Part shown: positions 34,745 through 42,687 of the stretch, in pieces
How the letters are laid out: the number at the start of each line of letters is the position of its first letter
Numbering within the stretch: the first letter of the stretch is position 1
Assembly (NCBI GenBank): GCA_016865015.1
Contig: CP018226.1
Coordinates: 124,001 to 188,000, forward strand
Reading direction: 5' to 3'
DNA length: 64,000 bases
From: Rhizobiales bacterium IMCC20636
GTDB lineage: Bacteria > Pseudomonadota > Alphaproteobacteria > Rhizobiales > GCA-2746425
Translations under genes and position numbers: made by a program
The notes under the pieces: model-generated
What the model saw: the letters and a program-made list of their open reading frames with translations, nothing else
The model's database searches: none
What the model was told of the DNA's origin: nothing

Positions 34745-35311
34745 ATGAGCAAGGACTATCCCATCGATGAACCGGACCGGTTCGTCCCCAGCTTTGCCGA
34801 GGCTCCAGTTGGAGCCATTCTTGGCAGCGTTGCGGCAGTGATGTTTTCGGTTGGGACCCTGTGTATTGGCGGGCTGATGGCACTGGTTGTGGCTGACGTT
34901 CTTGGCCGCAACTTTTTCAATGCGCCCATTACAGGTGTGTCCGAGATTGCAGCGCGCACAGTCGTCGCCATCGTGTTTCTGCAGGTGGCAGCGGCCATTC
35001 AGCAGAAGCGGCTGACACGGGCGGATTTTCTTGTGCGCAGGCTCGAGCGGGCGTCGCCCCGTCTGGTGTATTGGCTGGAGGCGTTTTTTGCGCTGTCCGG
35101 GGCCGTCGTGTTTGCCCTGATATTCTGGGCCTCATGGCCCAAGATGATGGATGCCTGGACCGGCGCTGAATTCTTTGGTGTTCAGGGCGTTTTCACCATT
35201 CCCACCTTTCCTTTCCGGGCAATCACCGTGCTCGGTTCCGCTGTGGCGTCGCTTTCGGCGCTGTATCGCATGGCTGATGAAGTGCGCAGCCTTCGGAGCA
35301 AAGCGACATGA
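34745..35311 (+). CDS. dctQ: TRAP transporter small permease (DctQ)
   Basis: 188-residue protein with four transmembrane helices (starting near residues 25, 65, 103 and 147) and the DctQ pattern VVADVLGRNFFNAPITGVSE followed by AARTVVAIVFLQVAAAIQQK. It pairs with DctM to form the membrane part of the TRAP system. The ATG at 34745 lies 97 bp after dctP, and dctM starts inside its last codons (ATGA). Confidence 0.91.
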   Translation: MSKDYPIDEPDRFVPSFAEAPVGAILGSVAAVMFSVGTLCIGGLMALVVADVLGRNFFNAPITGVSEIAARTVVAIVFLQVAAAIQQKRLTRADFLVRRLERASPRLVYWLEAFFALSGAVVFALIFWASWPKMMDAWTGAEFFGVQGVFTIPTFPFRAITVLGSAVASLSALYRMADEVRSLRSKAT

Positions 35312-36636
35312 CCACACTGACCATCGGCTTCATTTTGATCGCTGTTCTTGTCGGGCTGGTCCTGGTGGGAATGCAGATTGCCTACGCGCTGATTTCAGTG
35401 GCGTTTGTCGGCATCTGGGTGATTCGCGACAATATGGATCTGGCATTCAAGATGCTGGAATTGACCGCGTATAGCGGGATTGCGGATTATCTTTTTGCGA
35501 CAATTCCACTGTTTGTGCTGATGGGCCTCCTCGTCAGTGTCTCCAATGTGGGGCGCGACACATTCGAGGTTGCCGAAGAGTTGTTGCGTCGCATGGTCTG
35601 TGGGCTTGGAGTTGCCACTGTTGCGGCCAATACGATTTTTGCGGCGGTGACAGGCGTGTCCATTGCGTCGGCGGCGGTGTTTACACAAGTTGCCGTGCCG
35701 GAAATGACGCGCCACGGCTATCGCCCGGCGTTTTCCGCAGGGACTGTGGCCGGGTCCTCGGTTCTGGGCATGCTGATCCCTCCAAGCCTGCTGCTGATCA
35801 TTTATGGCGTGCTGGCCGAGGTCTCGATTGGTGGCATGTTCCTGGCAGGTATTCTGCCGGGGCTGATGCTGGCAGGCGGATTTGTTGCGATGCTGATCGG
35901 CATCACCATCGTCTTTCCACGTTTTGTGTTGTCAGATCCTGATGCCTCCAAGGCACGGAGGCAGGATAATGACGCCAAGAAAATGCCGCTGTCGACGATG
36001 TTCAGCAAGCTGATACCGATTATCCTGCTGGTCGTTCTGGTGTTGGGCGGGCTGTATACCGGCTATTTCACACCAACCGAGGCCGGCGGTATCGGCGCAT
36101 TTGGTGCGCTGATTGTGGCGTTGTCGCGCAGGACACTGGATCGCAAGCGGTTGTGGGAGGTGATGAAGCAAACGGCAATCATCTCCGTGTCGATTCTGTT
36201 GCTGCTGATCGCGGCGAGCTTTTATTCACGCATGTTGTCGATTGCCGGGCTTCCAAACGCGATTGCCGGCCTTGTGCAGGGGTCCGGTTTCGGACCGATG
36301 CAGTTCCTGCTGCTGTATGCGATCATCATTCTGCTGATGGGGATGATCCTGGACAGCACATCGATCCTGCTGATCATGGTGCCAATTGCCGCGCCGATTG
36401 CGCAAGGCATGGGCATTGATTTGAGCCATTTTGGAATCATCACGGTTCTGGCCGTCGAGATCGGCCTGCTGACACCGCCCTTCGGGATATCGGTGTTTAC
36501 CGTCCACAACACGCTCAATGACCCGAATGTCTCGGTCGAGCAAATCTTCGCTGCGACTCTGCCATTTGTCGGAGTGATGCTGCTTGTCCTGCTCGTGGTT
36601 GCCCTGTTTCCGTTTACTGCGACAGCATTTCTGTAA
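35308..36636 (+). CDS. dctM: TRAP transporter large permease (DctM)
   Basis: 442-residue elevator-type transport subunit with about twelve hydrophobic helices. Recognisable DctM blocks are GSSVLGMLIPPSLLLIIYGV (the conserved PPS hairpin), GYFTPTEAGGIGAFGALIVA and MILDSTSILLIMVPIAAPIA, and the late EIGLLTPPFGISVFTVHNTL. It is the last gene of the hydroxylase/TRAP operon. The following 620 bp to lacI contain no gene and hold a repeat element. Confidence 0.94.
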   Translation: MTTLTIGFILIAVLVGLVLVGMQIAYALISVAFVGIWVIRDNMDLAFKMLELTAYSGIADYLFATIPLFVLMGLLVSVSNVGRDTFEVAEELLRRMVCGLGVATVAANTIFAAVTGVSIASAAVFTQVAVPEMTRHGYRPAFSAGTVAGSSVLGMLIPPSLLLIIYGVLAEVSIGGMFLAGILPGLMLAGGFVAMLIGITIVFPRFVLSDPDASKARRQDNDAKKMPLSTMFSKLIPIILLVVLVLGGLYTGYFTPTEAGGIGAFGALIVALSRRTLDRKRLWEVMKQTAIISVSILLLLIAASFYSRMLSIAGLPNAIAGLVQGSGFGPMQFLLLYAIIILLMGMILDSTSILLIMVPIAAPIAQGMGIDLSHFGIITVLAVEIGLLTPPFGISVFTVHNTLNDPNVSVEQIFAATLPFVGVMLLVLLVVALFPFTATAFL

Positions 36637-36880
36637 AGCAGATGTGACCTTCCAATAGGTTACCCATTCGGTCTGGATCGTGGAGATTGGCGTTACCAGA
36701 CTTCAATACTTCCTGGAGGGCAGGACAAAACCCCATGCCCCCGGTACCAACGGCAAAGCCGAAATGGGCTTATGTGAGGGGGCGCATCAGGCATCCGTTT
36801 CATGGTCATTCGAGCCGGTCGCCTGACGACAATGCTGATCGTTCTTTCTCAGATATGCGGGGCTCGTTGTGTTCACAGAG

Positions 36881-37155
36881 TGGATTCTCGGAACAAGTCC
36901 GAGAACGACGGCGGTGGAGCTGGGTGTGACTCTGTGAGAAATTCACGGCGGTGGGGTTGGTTGTCACTCTATGAACAATTGATTGAGACGTGGATTTTGA
37001 AAATTTGCATTCCGATAAACGCTCTGCCCGTAGTTCAATACCGGGCCTTTGCCATATGCACTCACCCGATACATTCGCTGTCCACCCCACCGCCACACGC
37101 TCCGTCCCCTTCTGCCACCCACCGTCGTCGTTCTCGGACTTGTTCCGAGGACCCA
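36881..37155. repeat. MITE-like intergenic repeat element, copy 1
   Basis: Two inverted arms of about 30 bp (36881-36910 and 37126-37155) match at about 28 of 30 positions. Each is itself a hairpin, TTCTCGGA-N5-TCCGAGAA or TCCGAGGA, ending in CGTCG on the inner side. The interior has a tandem duplication of about 37 bp starting at 36910 (GGCGGTGG units). The same arm design flanks copy 2 at 59132-59375. There is no transposase. The rest of the gap (36637-36880 and 37156-37257) shows nothing recognisable. Confidence 0.7.
36910..36983. repeat. two degenerate 37-bp tandem units inside repeat copy 1
   Basis: The unit beginning GGCGGTGGAGCTGGGTGTG is followed by one beginning GGCGGTGGGGTTGGTTGTC. 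Both continue with a CACTCTATGA-like or GACTCTGTGA-like block. Similarity is roughly three quarters by eye. Confidence 0.5.
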
Positions 37156-37257
37156 TTTCAGCGCGCCACCGATTTGACCACATGAACACACATGTAGAAT
37201 TGGCGCAGGTCGCACGGTTGAATAAACGATAAAGCCTCTGGAAATGTTTTGGCTGGC

Positions 37258-38298
37258 TCAGGATATTGAGGCAGTGGATTGGCCGACTATCAGTTTGGGT
37301 GCGAATTCAATAAAGCGGGGCAACTCGGTTGTGTTTTTGCCTTCCAGCCGTTCAATAAGCCAGGTTGCGGCGCACGCAGCCATGTCTCCAATTGGTTGCT
37401 CGGCATGGGTCAGCGTTGGTGAGATGAGTTCACTCCAGGGTACTGAATCAATGGTCGCAATCGAAATGTCTTCCGGGCAGCGGAGCTTCAGGTCTCTTGC
37501 TGCGCGCAAGGCGCCGATCGCCGTTACATTGTTGGCCGTTATCAATGCGGTTGGCCGATCCTGCTTGCGCAATAATTTGAGCGCTGCGCGATAGGACGCG
37601 TCTTCATCATATTCACCGAATCCGAGATATTTGTCTTCCAGTGTCAAACCGGCCTCCGACAGGCTCTCGCGCAGCCCGTCGAGTCGTTCGGTGCCGCTCC
37701 ACTGGCGCAGGTTGCCTGCGACATGTCCAATCTTGCGATGACCGAGTTCGACCAGATGCCGGACCAGCAATTCCATGGCCATGCGATTGTCCAATCCGAC
37801 ATGGTCGCAGGCCAGGCCTGAGAGTTTATGACCATAGGTGACGAAGCGAATTGAACTGGCCGCAAGTGCCTCGACATATTTTTCATCCGAGCCAGAGGGC
37901 ATGATGATGGCAGCGCGGATATTCAATTGCTCAAATTTATTAACGAACTCCAGATCTCTCTTGGGATCATGTGACGCGGTCGTCGTCATGACCATGTAGC
38001 CAGTATCATTGGCGGTTTGTTGCGCCTGTCCGAGCACGGCGCCACCATGGGGGTTCGTCAGATCGGCCAGAATGATGCCAACAATGTTGTTGCGTCCGGT
38101 TTTCAGGCTTTGGGCAAGCGGGTTTGGTGTGTAGCCGGCTGCCGCTGCCGCGCTGAGAATGCGCTCACGGGTTTTGGGCGAGACGCGCTCTGGCGCACTG
38201 AACGCAAGCGACACGGTCGATTTCGCTACGCCGGCGCTCTTTGCAATGTCAGCTGCTGTTGCGCGCCTAGAAATGATAGCCACTTTCAAAAATCCCAC
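37258..38298 (-). CDS. LacI family transcriptional regulator
   Basis: About 341-346-residue repressor divergent from the sugar ABC/sulfatase operon. The N-terminal helix-turn-helix reads ATAADIAKSAGVAKSTVSLA, then the hinge TPNPLAQSLKTGRNNIVGII, where L-A-Q-S-L-K is the minor-groove hinge, and a periplasmic-binding-like ligand domain ending in PEDISIATIDSVPW. The start is GTG at either 38298 or 38283. The latter has GGGA at better spacing. Two operator-like palindromes lie in the divergent region, one overlapping its own start, implying autoregulation. Confidence 0.92.
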   Translation of the reverse strand: MGFLKVAIISRRATAADIAKSAGVAKSTVSLAFSAPERVSPKTRERILSAAAAAGYTPNPLAQSLKTGRNNIVGIILADLTNPHGGAVLGQAQQTANDTGYMVMTTTASHDPKRDLEFVNKFEQLNIRAAIIMPSGSDEKYVEALAASSIRFVTYGHKLSGLACDHVGLDNRMAMELLVRHLVELGHRKIGHVAGNLRQWSGTERLDGLRESLSEAGLTLEDKYLGFGEYDEDASYRAALKLLRKQDRPTALITANNVTAIGALRAARDLKLRCPEDISIATIDSVPWSELISPTLTHAEQPIGDMAACAATWLIERLEGKNTTELPRFIEFAPKLIVGQSTASIS

Positions 38299-38301
38299 AC
38301 T

Positions 38302-38321
38302 TTATAAAATCGGTTCGATAC
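38302..38321. promoter_or_regulatory. LacI-type operator O2 near the regulator start
   Basis: TTATAAAATCGGTTCGATAC matches the perfect operator at 38398-38417 in 16 of 20 positions. It lies just upstream of the lacI start codon, 96 bp from the other site. Autorepression or looping is possible. Confidence 0.6.
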
Positions 38322-38365
38322 TAGATCAAAAATTTTGTCGGATACAAATCGACATCACGGTTATG

Positions 38366-38395
38366 TTGACAAATTCAGAGTAAATACGCTACCTT
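38366..38395 (+). promoter_or_regulatory. promoter of the sugar ABC/sulfatase operon
   Basis: A consensus -35 TTGACA (38366-38371) and -10 TACCTT (38390-38395) have an 18-bp spacer. The palindromic operator begins 2 bp downstream and covers the expected start site. Confidence 0.6.
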
Positions 38396-38397
38396 AA

Positions 38398-38417
38398 TTA
38401 TCGAACCGGTTCGATAA
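38398..38417. promoter_or_regulatory. LacI-type operator O1
   Basis: TTATCGAACCGGTTCGATAA, a perfect 20-bp palindrome with the central CG typical of LacI/GalR operators, sits immediately after the -10 box of the importer operon and 39 bp before its first ATG. Confidence 0.85.
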
Positions 38418-38455
38418 ATGGTTTGACGACCAGCGTTTCATTGGAGGAAACAGAA

Positions 38456-39727
38456 ATGCAAAACATGTTTAAAACGGCTCTGCTGCTTGGTTGCAGTGCC
38501 TTTATTGCGCTCCCGGCATTTGCTGAGACAACGATCAGCTTCAGATATAATGATCCGGATCCGGAAGTCATCGAGGCTGCGATTGATGCCTTTGAGGCGG
38601 AAAACCCCGACATCAATGTCGAATTGGAGCGTATCTCCTGGGGTGATTCACGGACACAATTCCTGCGTGAAGCTGCTGTGGGCACAGGCCCTGATATCGT
38701 TCATATCGCCTTTGTCTGGCCGCTCGAAATGGGCAGCGCCGGTGCATTGCTGCCCTTGAATGATCTGATCGAAAAAAACGGCGCGGGCTCTGGCTTTGAC
38801 AATTTCATAGCAACTGATCTGGCGCGCGACGCAGATGGCAACATCTTCGCTCTGCCCTGGACAGCTGATACGTGGACGCTGGTCTATATGCCTTCAGTTC
38901 TGGAGGAAGCGGGCGTTGACGTGCCAAAGACCTGGGATGATCTGCAGGCAGCCAGTCGCGCGGTCACAGAAAAAACCGGTAAGGTCGGGTTCGGCTTTCC
39001 AGCTGGTGGCGGTGCGACCAATACACCCTGGTTCCTGCTGAACTATCATCTGTGGTCTAATGGTCACGCTCTCGTGGAAGAAGACGGAAATGGCGGGTTT
39101 CAGGTTGGTGTAGACGTTGCATCTCTTGCCGACAGCTTCAAATTCTTCGCTGACTTCATGGGTGAAGGCGGCAATCCGCAATCCAATATCGCATTGGGTG
39201 GCCTTGCAGATATCGGTTCACTGGCTCCCATGATCGAAGGTGATCAAGCCTTCGCACTGGTGCCGCCAAATGTTGCGAAAGCAATGATTGCGGCTTATCA
39301 GGAAAAAAGCGGATCGAGTGATGTACCTTTTGCATCCACCAGTCTTCCAACGGGTTCCGTTGGCGGGGTCAGCCACATGGGCGGGCGTATGCTCGGCATC
39401 AATGCCAATTCCGAACATGCTGATGAATCGTACAAGTTCATTCAGTTTTTGATCTCCACCGAGTTCTTCTCTGACTTTCTGACAGCGCAGTTCCCGGCCA
39501 GCAAGTCTGCTCTGGCTGCCTTGGAGTATCCGGCAGGTCTTGAAGGCTATGGCATGCAATTGCCGAATGCCAGAACCTGGGGCGCATATGCCAATGGCAA
39601 AACGCCTATCGGAACCATGTGGAGTGAAACGGGTCGAGAGTTCGGCGCAATTCTGGTCGGTGATAAAACACCCGAAGAAGCTGCTCAGTCACTGATCGAT
39701 ACGATCAATGACATGCTGAACGGTTAA
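38456..39727 (+). CDS. sugar ABC transporter substrate-binding protein (family 1)
   Basis: 423-residue periplasmic carbohydrate-binding protein of the UgpB/MalE-like family. The signal peptide is cleaved after IALPAFA, then ETTISFRYNDPDPEVIEAAI. Cluster-B type patterns include LREAAVGTGPDIVHIAFVWP, LPWTADTWTLVYMPSVLEEA and GGRMLGINANSEHADESYKF. The ATG at 38456 follows GGAGG. It is the first gene of the LacI-controlled operon. A strong palindromic stem-loop follows the stop. A sulfatase at the operon end suggests the ligand is a sulfated saccharide, which the protein sequence alone cannot show. Confidence 0.92.
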   Translation: MQNMFKTALLLGCSAFIALPAFAETTISFRYNDPDPEVIEAAIDAFEAENPDINVELERISWGDSRTQFLREAAVGTGPDIVHIAFVWPLEMGSAGALLPLNDLIEKNGAGSGFDNFIATDLARDADGNIFALPWTADTWTLVYMPSVLEEAGVDVPKTWDDLQAASRAVTEKTGKVGFGFPAGGGATNTPWFLLNYHLWSNGHALVEEDGNGGFQVGVDVASLADSFKFFADFMGEGGNPQSNIALGGLADIGSLAPMIEGDQAFALVPPNVAKAMIAAYQEKSGSSDVPFASTSLPTGSVGGVSHMGGRMLGINANSEHADESYKFIQFLISTEFFSDFLTAQFPASKSALAALEYPAGLEGYGMQLPNARTWGAYANGKTPIGTMWSETGREFGAILVGDKTPEEAAQSLIDTINDMLNG

Positions 39728-39734
39728 TCCAAAC

Positions 39735-39764
39735 CAGGCCAGCCAATTGGCTGGCCTGCTTTTT
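39735..39764 (+). terminator. intercistronic stem-loop after the sugar-binding-protein gene
   Basis: Perfect 24-bp palindrome (arms CAGGCCAGCCAA / TTGGCTGGCCTG, 39735-39758) followed by CTTTTT, 8 bp after the stop codon and 16 bp before the permease ATG. It has terminator shape yet lies within the operon, so partial read-through is expected. Confidence 0.8.
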
Positions 39765-39779
39765 CCCCACGAGGAATTT

Positions 39780-40694
39780 ATGCTCAGCTATTCCAAGGAT
39801 CAGCGAAAATTTGTCTTGTTGATGCTGTTGCCAGCGTTTGGCATGACAGCAGCATTTTTCCTCTGGCCCACAATCTACAACATCAAGAACAGCTTCACAG
39901 ACCTTAGTCTTCTGGGTTTGCGTGAGGGTGGCAAGTGGGTTGGGCTCGACAATTACATCGCATTGTTCAACGATTCCGATTTCAAGAAAGTTGTCTTCAA
40001 CACGCTGTTCTGGCTGACATTTGTCTCGGTCAGCATTCGGCTTGTTCTGGGCTTTGCGATCGCGCTTTTCATCGAATCCCAGCTTGTGCGTCGCTTGCGT
40101 TTGACGGTGCCGCTGCGCATGGCCGCGCTTCTGCCATGGGCCACACCCGACATTGTGGCGGTTACAGTGTGGAAGCAGATTTTCGATGGCCGCACAGGTG
40201 TCATCAATAACAAGCTGCTCGAATGGGGCTTCATTGATCAGCCGATCGTTTTTCTGGGTGACCCGTCCTATGTCTGGCCCGCCGTCATCACAATCATCGT
40301 GTGGAATGGCCTGCCCATCATCGTCCTGACGATGGCTGCAGCACTGCAAACCGTGCCGCGCGATCTGTATGAAGCGGCAGATATTGACGGGGCCAAAAGC
40401 TGGACAAAATTCTGGCATGTAACCTTCCCCCATGCCCTGCCGGCTCTGGCTGTGCTTGGGCTCCTTACAACCATCTGGACGTTCAACAATTTCATCTATG
40501 TCTGGATGTCGACAAGTGCAGGACCCGGCACGTTTTCAAATGTTCTGGCGACCGAAGTTTATCTACAGGCATTCGTGAACTTCAAGCTTGGCCTGTCATC
40601 AGCAATTGGCACATTCATGGCAGCTCTGGCGATGGTATTTGGCGTCATCTACTTCCGCTATGTCGTGACAAAACGGTTTGGAGGTCTGATGTGA
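39780..40694 (+). CDS. sugar ABC transporter permease (MalF/UgpA type)
   Basis: 304-residue permease with six hydrophobic helices. The ATG at 39780 follows GAGGA. The EAA loop that contacts the ATPase reads LYEAADIDGAKSWTKFWHVT, and the N terminus FVLLMLLPAFGMTAAFFLWP is standard for this class. The second permease overlaps its stop through a GTG start (GTGA). Confidence 0.93.
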   Translation: MLSYSKDQRKFVLLMLLPAFGMTAAFFLWPTIYNIKNSFTDLSLLGLREGGKWVGLDNYIALFNDSDFKKVVFNTLFWLTFVSVSIRLVLGFAIALFIESQLVRRLRLTVPLRMAALLPWATPDIVAVTVWKQIFDGRTGVINNKLLEWGFIDQPIVFLGDPSYVWPAVITIIVWNGLPIIVLTMAAALQTVPRDLYEAADIDGAKSWTKFWHVTFPHALPALAVLGLLTTIWTFNNFIYVWMSTSAGPGTFSNVLATEVYLQAFVNFKLGLSSAIGTFMAALAMVFGVIYFRYVVTKRFGGLM

Positions 40695-41569
40695 CCGATA
40701 TTGCAATGAACCCACCAGCGGTGAAACGGCGCAAGCGCGGCCTGACACGCAAGCACAGCCCGGTTAAAACCACAGCAGCAATCGTGTTGTCAGTCTTGCT
40801 CATTTTCTTCTTTGCCTCGCCCGTGGTATGGATTTACTGGGCGTCATTCAAGCCCAGTGCTTCCCTGATCGGGTCGGGCACGCAAGACCTTGTTTTCACG
40901 TTTGAAAACTACAAGAATGTCTGGAAGAACGACTTTGGACGCTTCATGTTCAACAGTCTGTTCATCTGTGGCATCTCGGTCATTATCTCGACCAGTGTGG
41001 CGGTCTGCGCATCCTACGTTCTGTCGCGCTATCGTTTTGCGCACAAGAAGTGGCTGTTCGGCTTTCTGGTGCTGACGCAGATCTTTCCGTGGATCGTGAT
41101 GATGACGCCATTGTTCATCATGTTTGCGAAATTTGATCTCATCAATAATCATTTCGCACTGATGTTCTGTTACGTCACGATCACCCTGCCGTTTTCAATC
41201 TATCTCATGGTCGGCTATCTGGAAGCTCTGCCCATTGACCTTGATGAAGCAGCCTTGATGGATGGGTGCTCGCGTTTCCAGACCATGCGCCACATCATTC
41301 TGCCATTGCTCGCTCCGGGCATTGTTGCCACGGCAACCTATTCGTTCCTCCTGATGTGGACCGAATTCCTGCTGGCGATCGCGCTGTTGACAAAAACGTC
41401 ACTGAAAACACTGCCGCTCGGTCTGGCACTGTTCTTTGGTGAAGAAACCGTTGATTGGGGTGCTGTGATGGCCGCCTCTGCACTCACAACCCTGCCCGCC
41501 TTGCTCTTGTTCCTGCCGGTTCAGTCACGCCTTATTGCTGGCCTGTCCGCTGGTTCGGTCAAGGGTTAA
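40691..41569 (+). CDS. sugar ABC transporter permease (MalG/UgpE type)
   Basis: 292-residue permease with six hydrophobic helices and the EAA motif DLDEAALMDGCSRFQTMRHI. The ASFKPSASLIGSG segment after the first helix and the C-terminal QSRLIAGLSAGSVKG are typical of carbohydrate importers. It begins with GTG overlapping the preceding stop. The ATPase gene starts 2 bp after its stop. Confidence 0.93.
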   Translation: MTDIAMNPPAVKRRKRGLTRKHSPVKTTAAIVLSVLLIFFFASPVVWIYWASFKPSASLIGSGTQDLVFTFENYKNVWKNDFGRFMFNSLFICGISVIISTSVAVCASYVLSRYRFAHKKWLFGFLVLTQIFPWIVMMTPLFIMFAKFDLINNHFALMFCYVTITLPFSIYLMVGYLEALPIDLDEAALMDGCSRFQTMRHIILPLLAPGIVATATYSFLLMWTEFLLAIALLTKTSLKTLPLGLALFFGEETVDWGAVMAASALTTLPALLLFLPVQSRLIAGLSAGSVKG

Positions 41570-41571
41570 AA

Positions 41572-42684
41572 ATGGAAACCACAATAGTGACCAGCCAATA
41601 TCCTGCCCTTGAGTTGAAAAACGTTGAAAAGCGTTTTGAAAACGTTATTGCCCTTCAGGGTCTCAGTTTTTCTGTCGAGCCTGGTGCCTTCGTTGCAATT
41701 GTTGGCCCGTCAGGTTGCGGAAAGTCGACGCTCTTGCGCTTGATCGCAGGCCTGGAGGCAACATCTGACGGAGAAATCTGGCTGGACAATGAAGACGTGA
41801 CAGAAGCATCGGCAGGCGAACGGGGCCTTGCAATGGTGTTTCAATCCTATGCGCTTTATCCGCACAAGACCGTCCGCGAAAACATGGCGTTTTCACTCAA
41901 AATTGCAAAACGGCCCAAAGCGGAGATTGAAAGCCGTGTCGCAGAGGCCGCCCGCGCCCTGCAATTGGAGGCCTATCTCGACAGATTGCCCAAGCAACTC
42001 TCCGGCGGGCAGAGACAGCGCGTCGCAATTGGCCGCGCGATTGTTCGCAAGCCCAAAGTGTTTCTGTTTGATGAGCCGCTGTCAAACCTTGATGCAGCCC
42101 TGCGTGCTGAAACCCGCGTCGAATTGGCCGAGCTTCACCAACGGCTGGCTGCAACCATGATTTACGTCACGCATGACCAGGTCGAAGCGATGACGCTCGC
42201 TGATCAGATTATCATCCTCAATGCCGGTCAAATACAACAGATGGGCAGCCCCAAGGAGCTCTATAACGAGCCGAAAAATGCTTTCGTGGCAGGCTTTATT
42301 GGCTCGCCGAAAATGAATTTTGTCTCCGGCACTATAAATGAGGGTGTATTTCAATCGACAGATCTGTCGATTCCCGGTCTTGGCCAGACTGCATCCGGTG
42401 CCATTACGCTGGGTGTGCGTCCTGAAGCTTTGATGCTTGCAGACAGCGACAAGGGCATTGGTCAGATCGAAGTTTCAATTGTCGAATATCTTGGCGATGA
42501 GAGCGTCATTCATGGTCGCCTGGCTGATGGCACGCCCATCATTCTGCGCGAAAAGGGTGGCGTCGAGCTCAATACCGGTGACCGGGTTTTCATCGATATT
42601 GAAAATGTGGATGCGCTTCACTTCTTTTCACCTGACAGTGGTGAACGCATCGTGCGATCTCCAAAAACTCCGAACAAAGGATAG
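41572..42684 (+). CDS. sugar ABC transporter ATP-binding protein (MalK/UgpC type)
   Basis: 370-residue ATPase from the ATG at 41572 (AAGGG seven bases upstream). Walker [12 protein letters not shown]-loop [12 protein letters not shown], signature [19 protein letters not shown], Walker [13 protein letters not shown] and the H-loop [11 protein letters not shown] are all intact. The C-terminal OB-fold regulatory domain ([16 protein letters not shown]) marks the MalK/UgpC group. The sulfatase follows 3 bp after the stop. Confidence 0.94.
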   Translation: METTIVTSQYPALELKNVEKRFENVIALQGLSFSVEPGAFVAIVGPSGCGKSTLLRLIAGLEATSDGEIWLDNEDVTEASAGERGLAMVFQSYALYPHKTVRENMAFSLKIAKRPKAEIESRVAEAARALQLEAYLDRLPKQLSGGQRQRVAIGRAIVRKPKVFLFDEPLSNLDAALRAETRVELAELHQRLAATMIYVTHDQVEAMTLADQIIILNAGQIQQMGSPKELYNEPKNAFVAGFIGSPKMNFVSGTINEGVFQSTDLSIPGLGQTASGAITLGVRPEALMLADSDKGIGQIEVSIVEYLGDESVIHGRLADGTPIILREKGGVELNTGDRVFIDIENVDALHFFSPDSGERIVRSPKTPNKG

Positions 42685-42687
42685 ACG

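Noticed and set aside
36802-37189. Long open frames of about 127 codons on both strands between dctM and lacI.
   Set aside because: They read through the inverted palindromic arms and tandem units of the repeat element. The predicted proteins are low-complexity mirror products with no ribosome site or domain.
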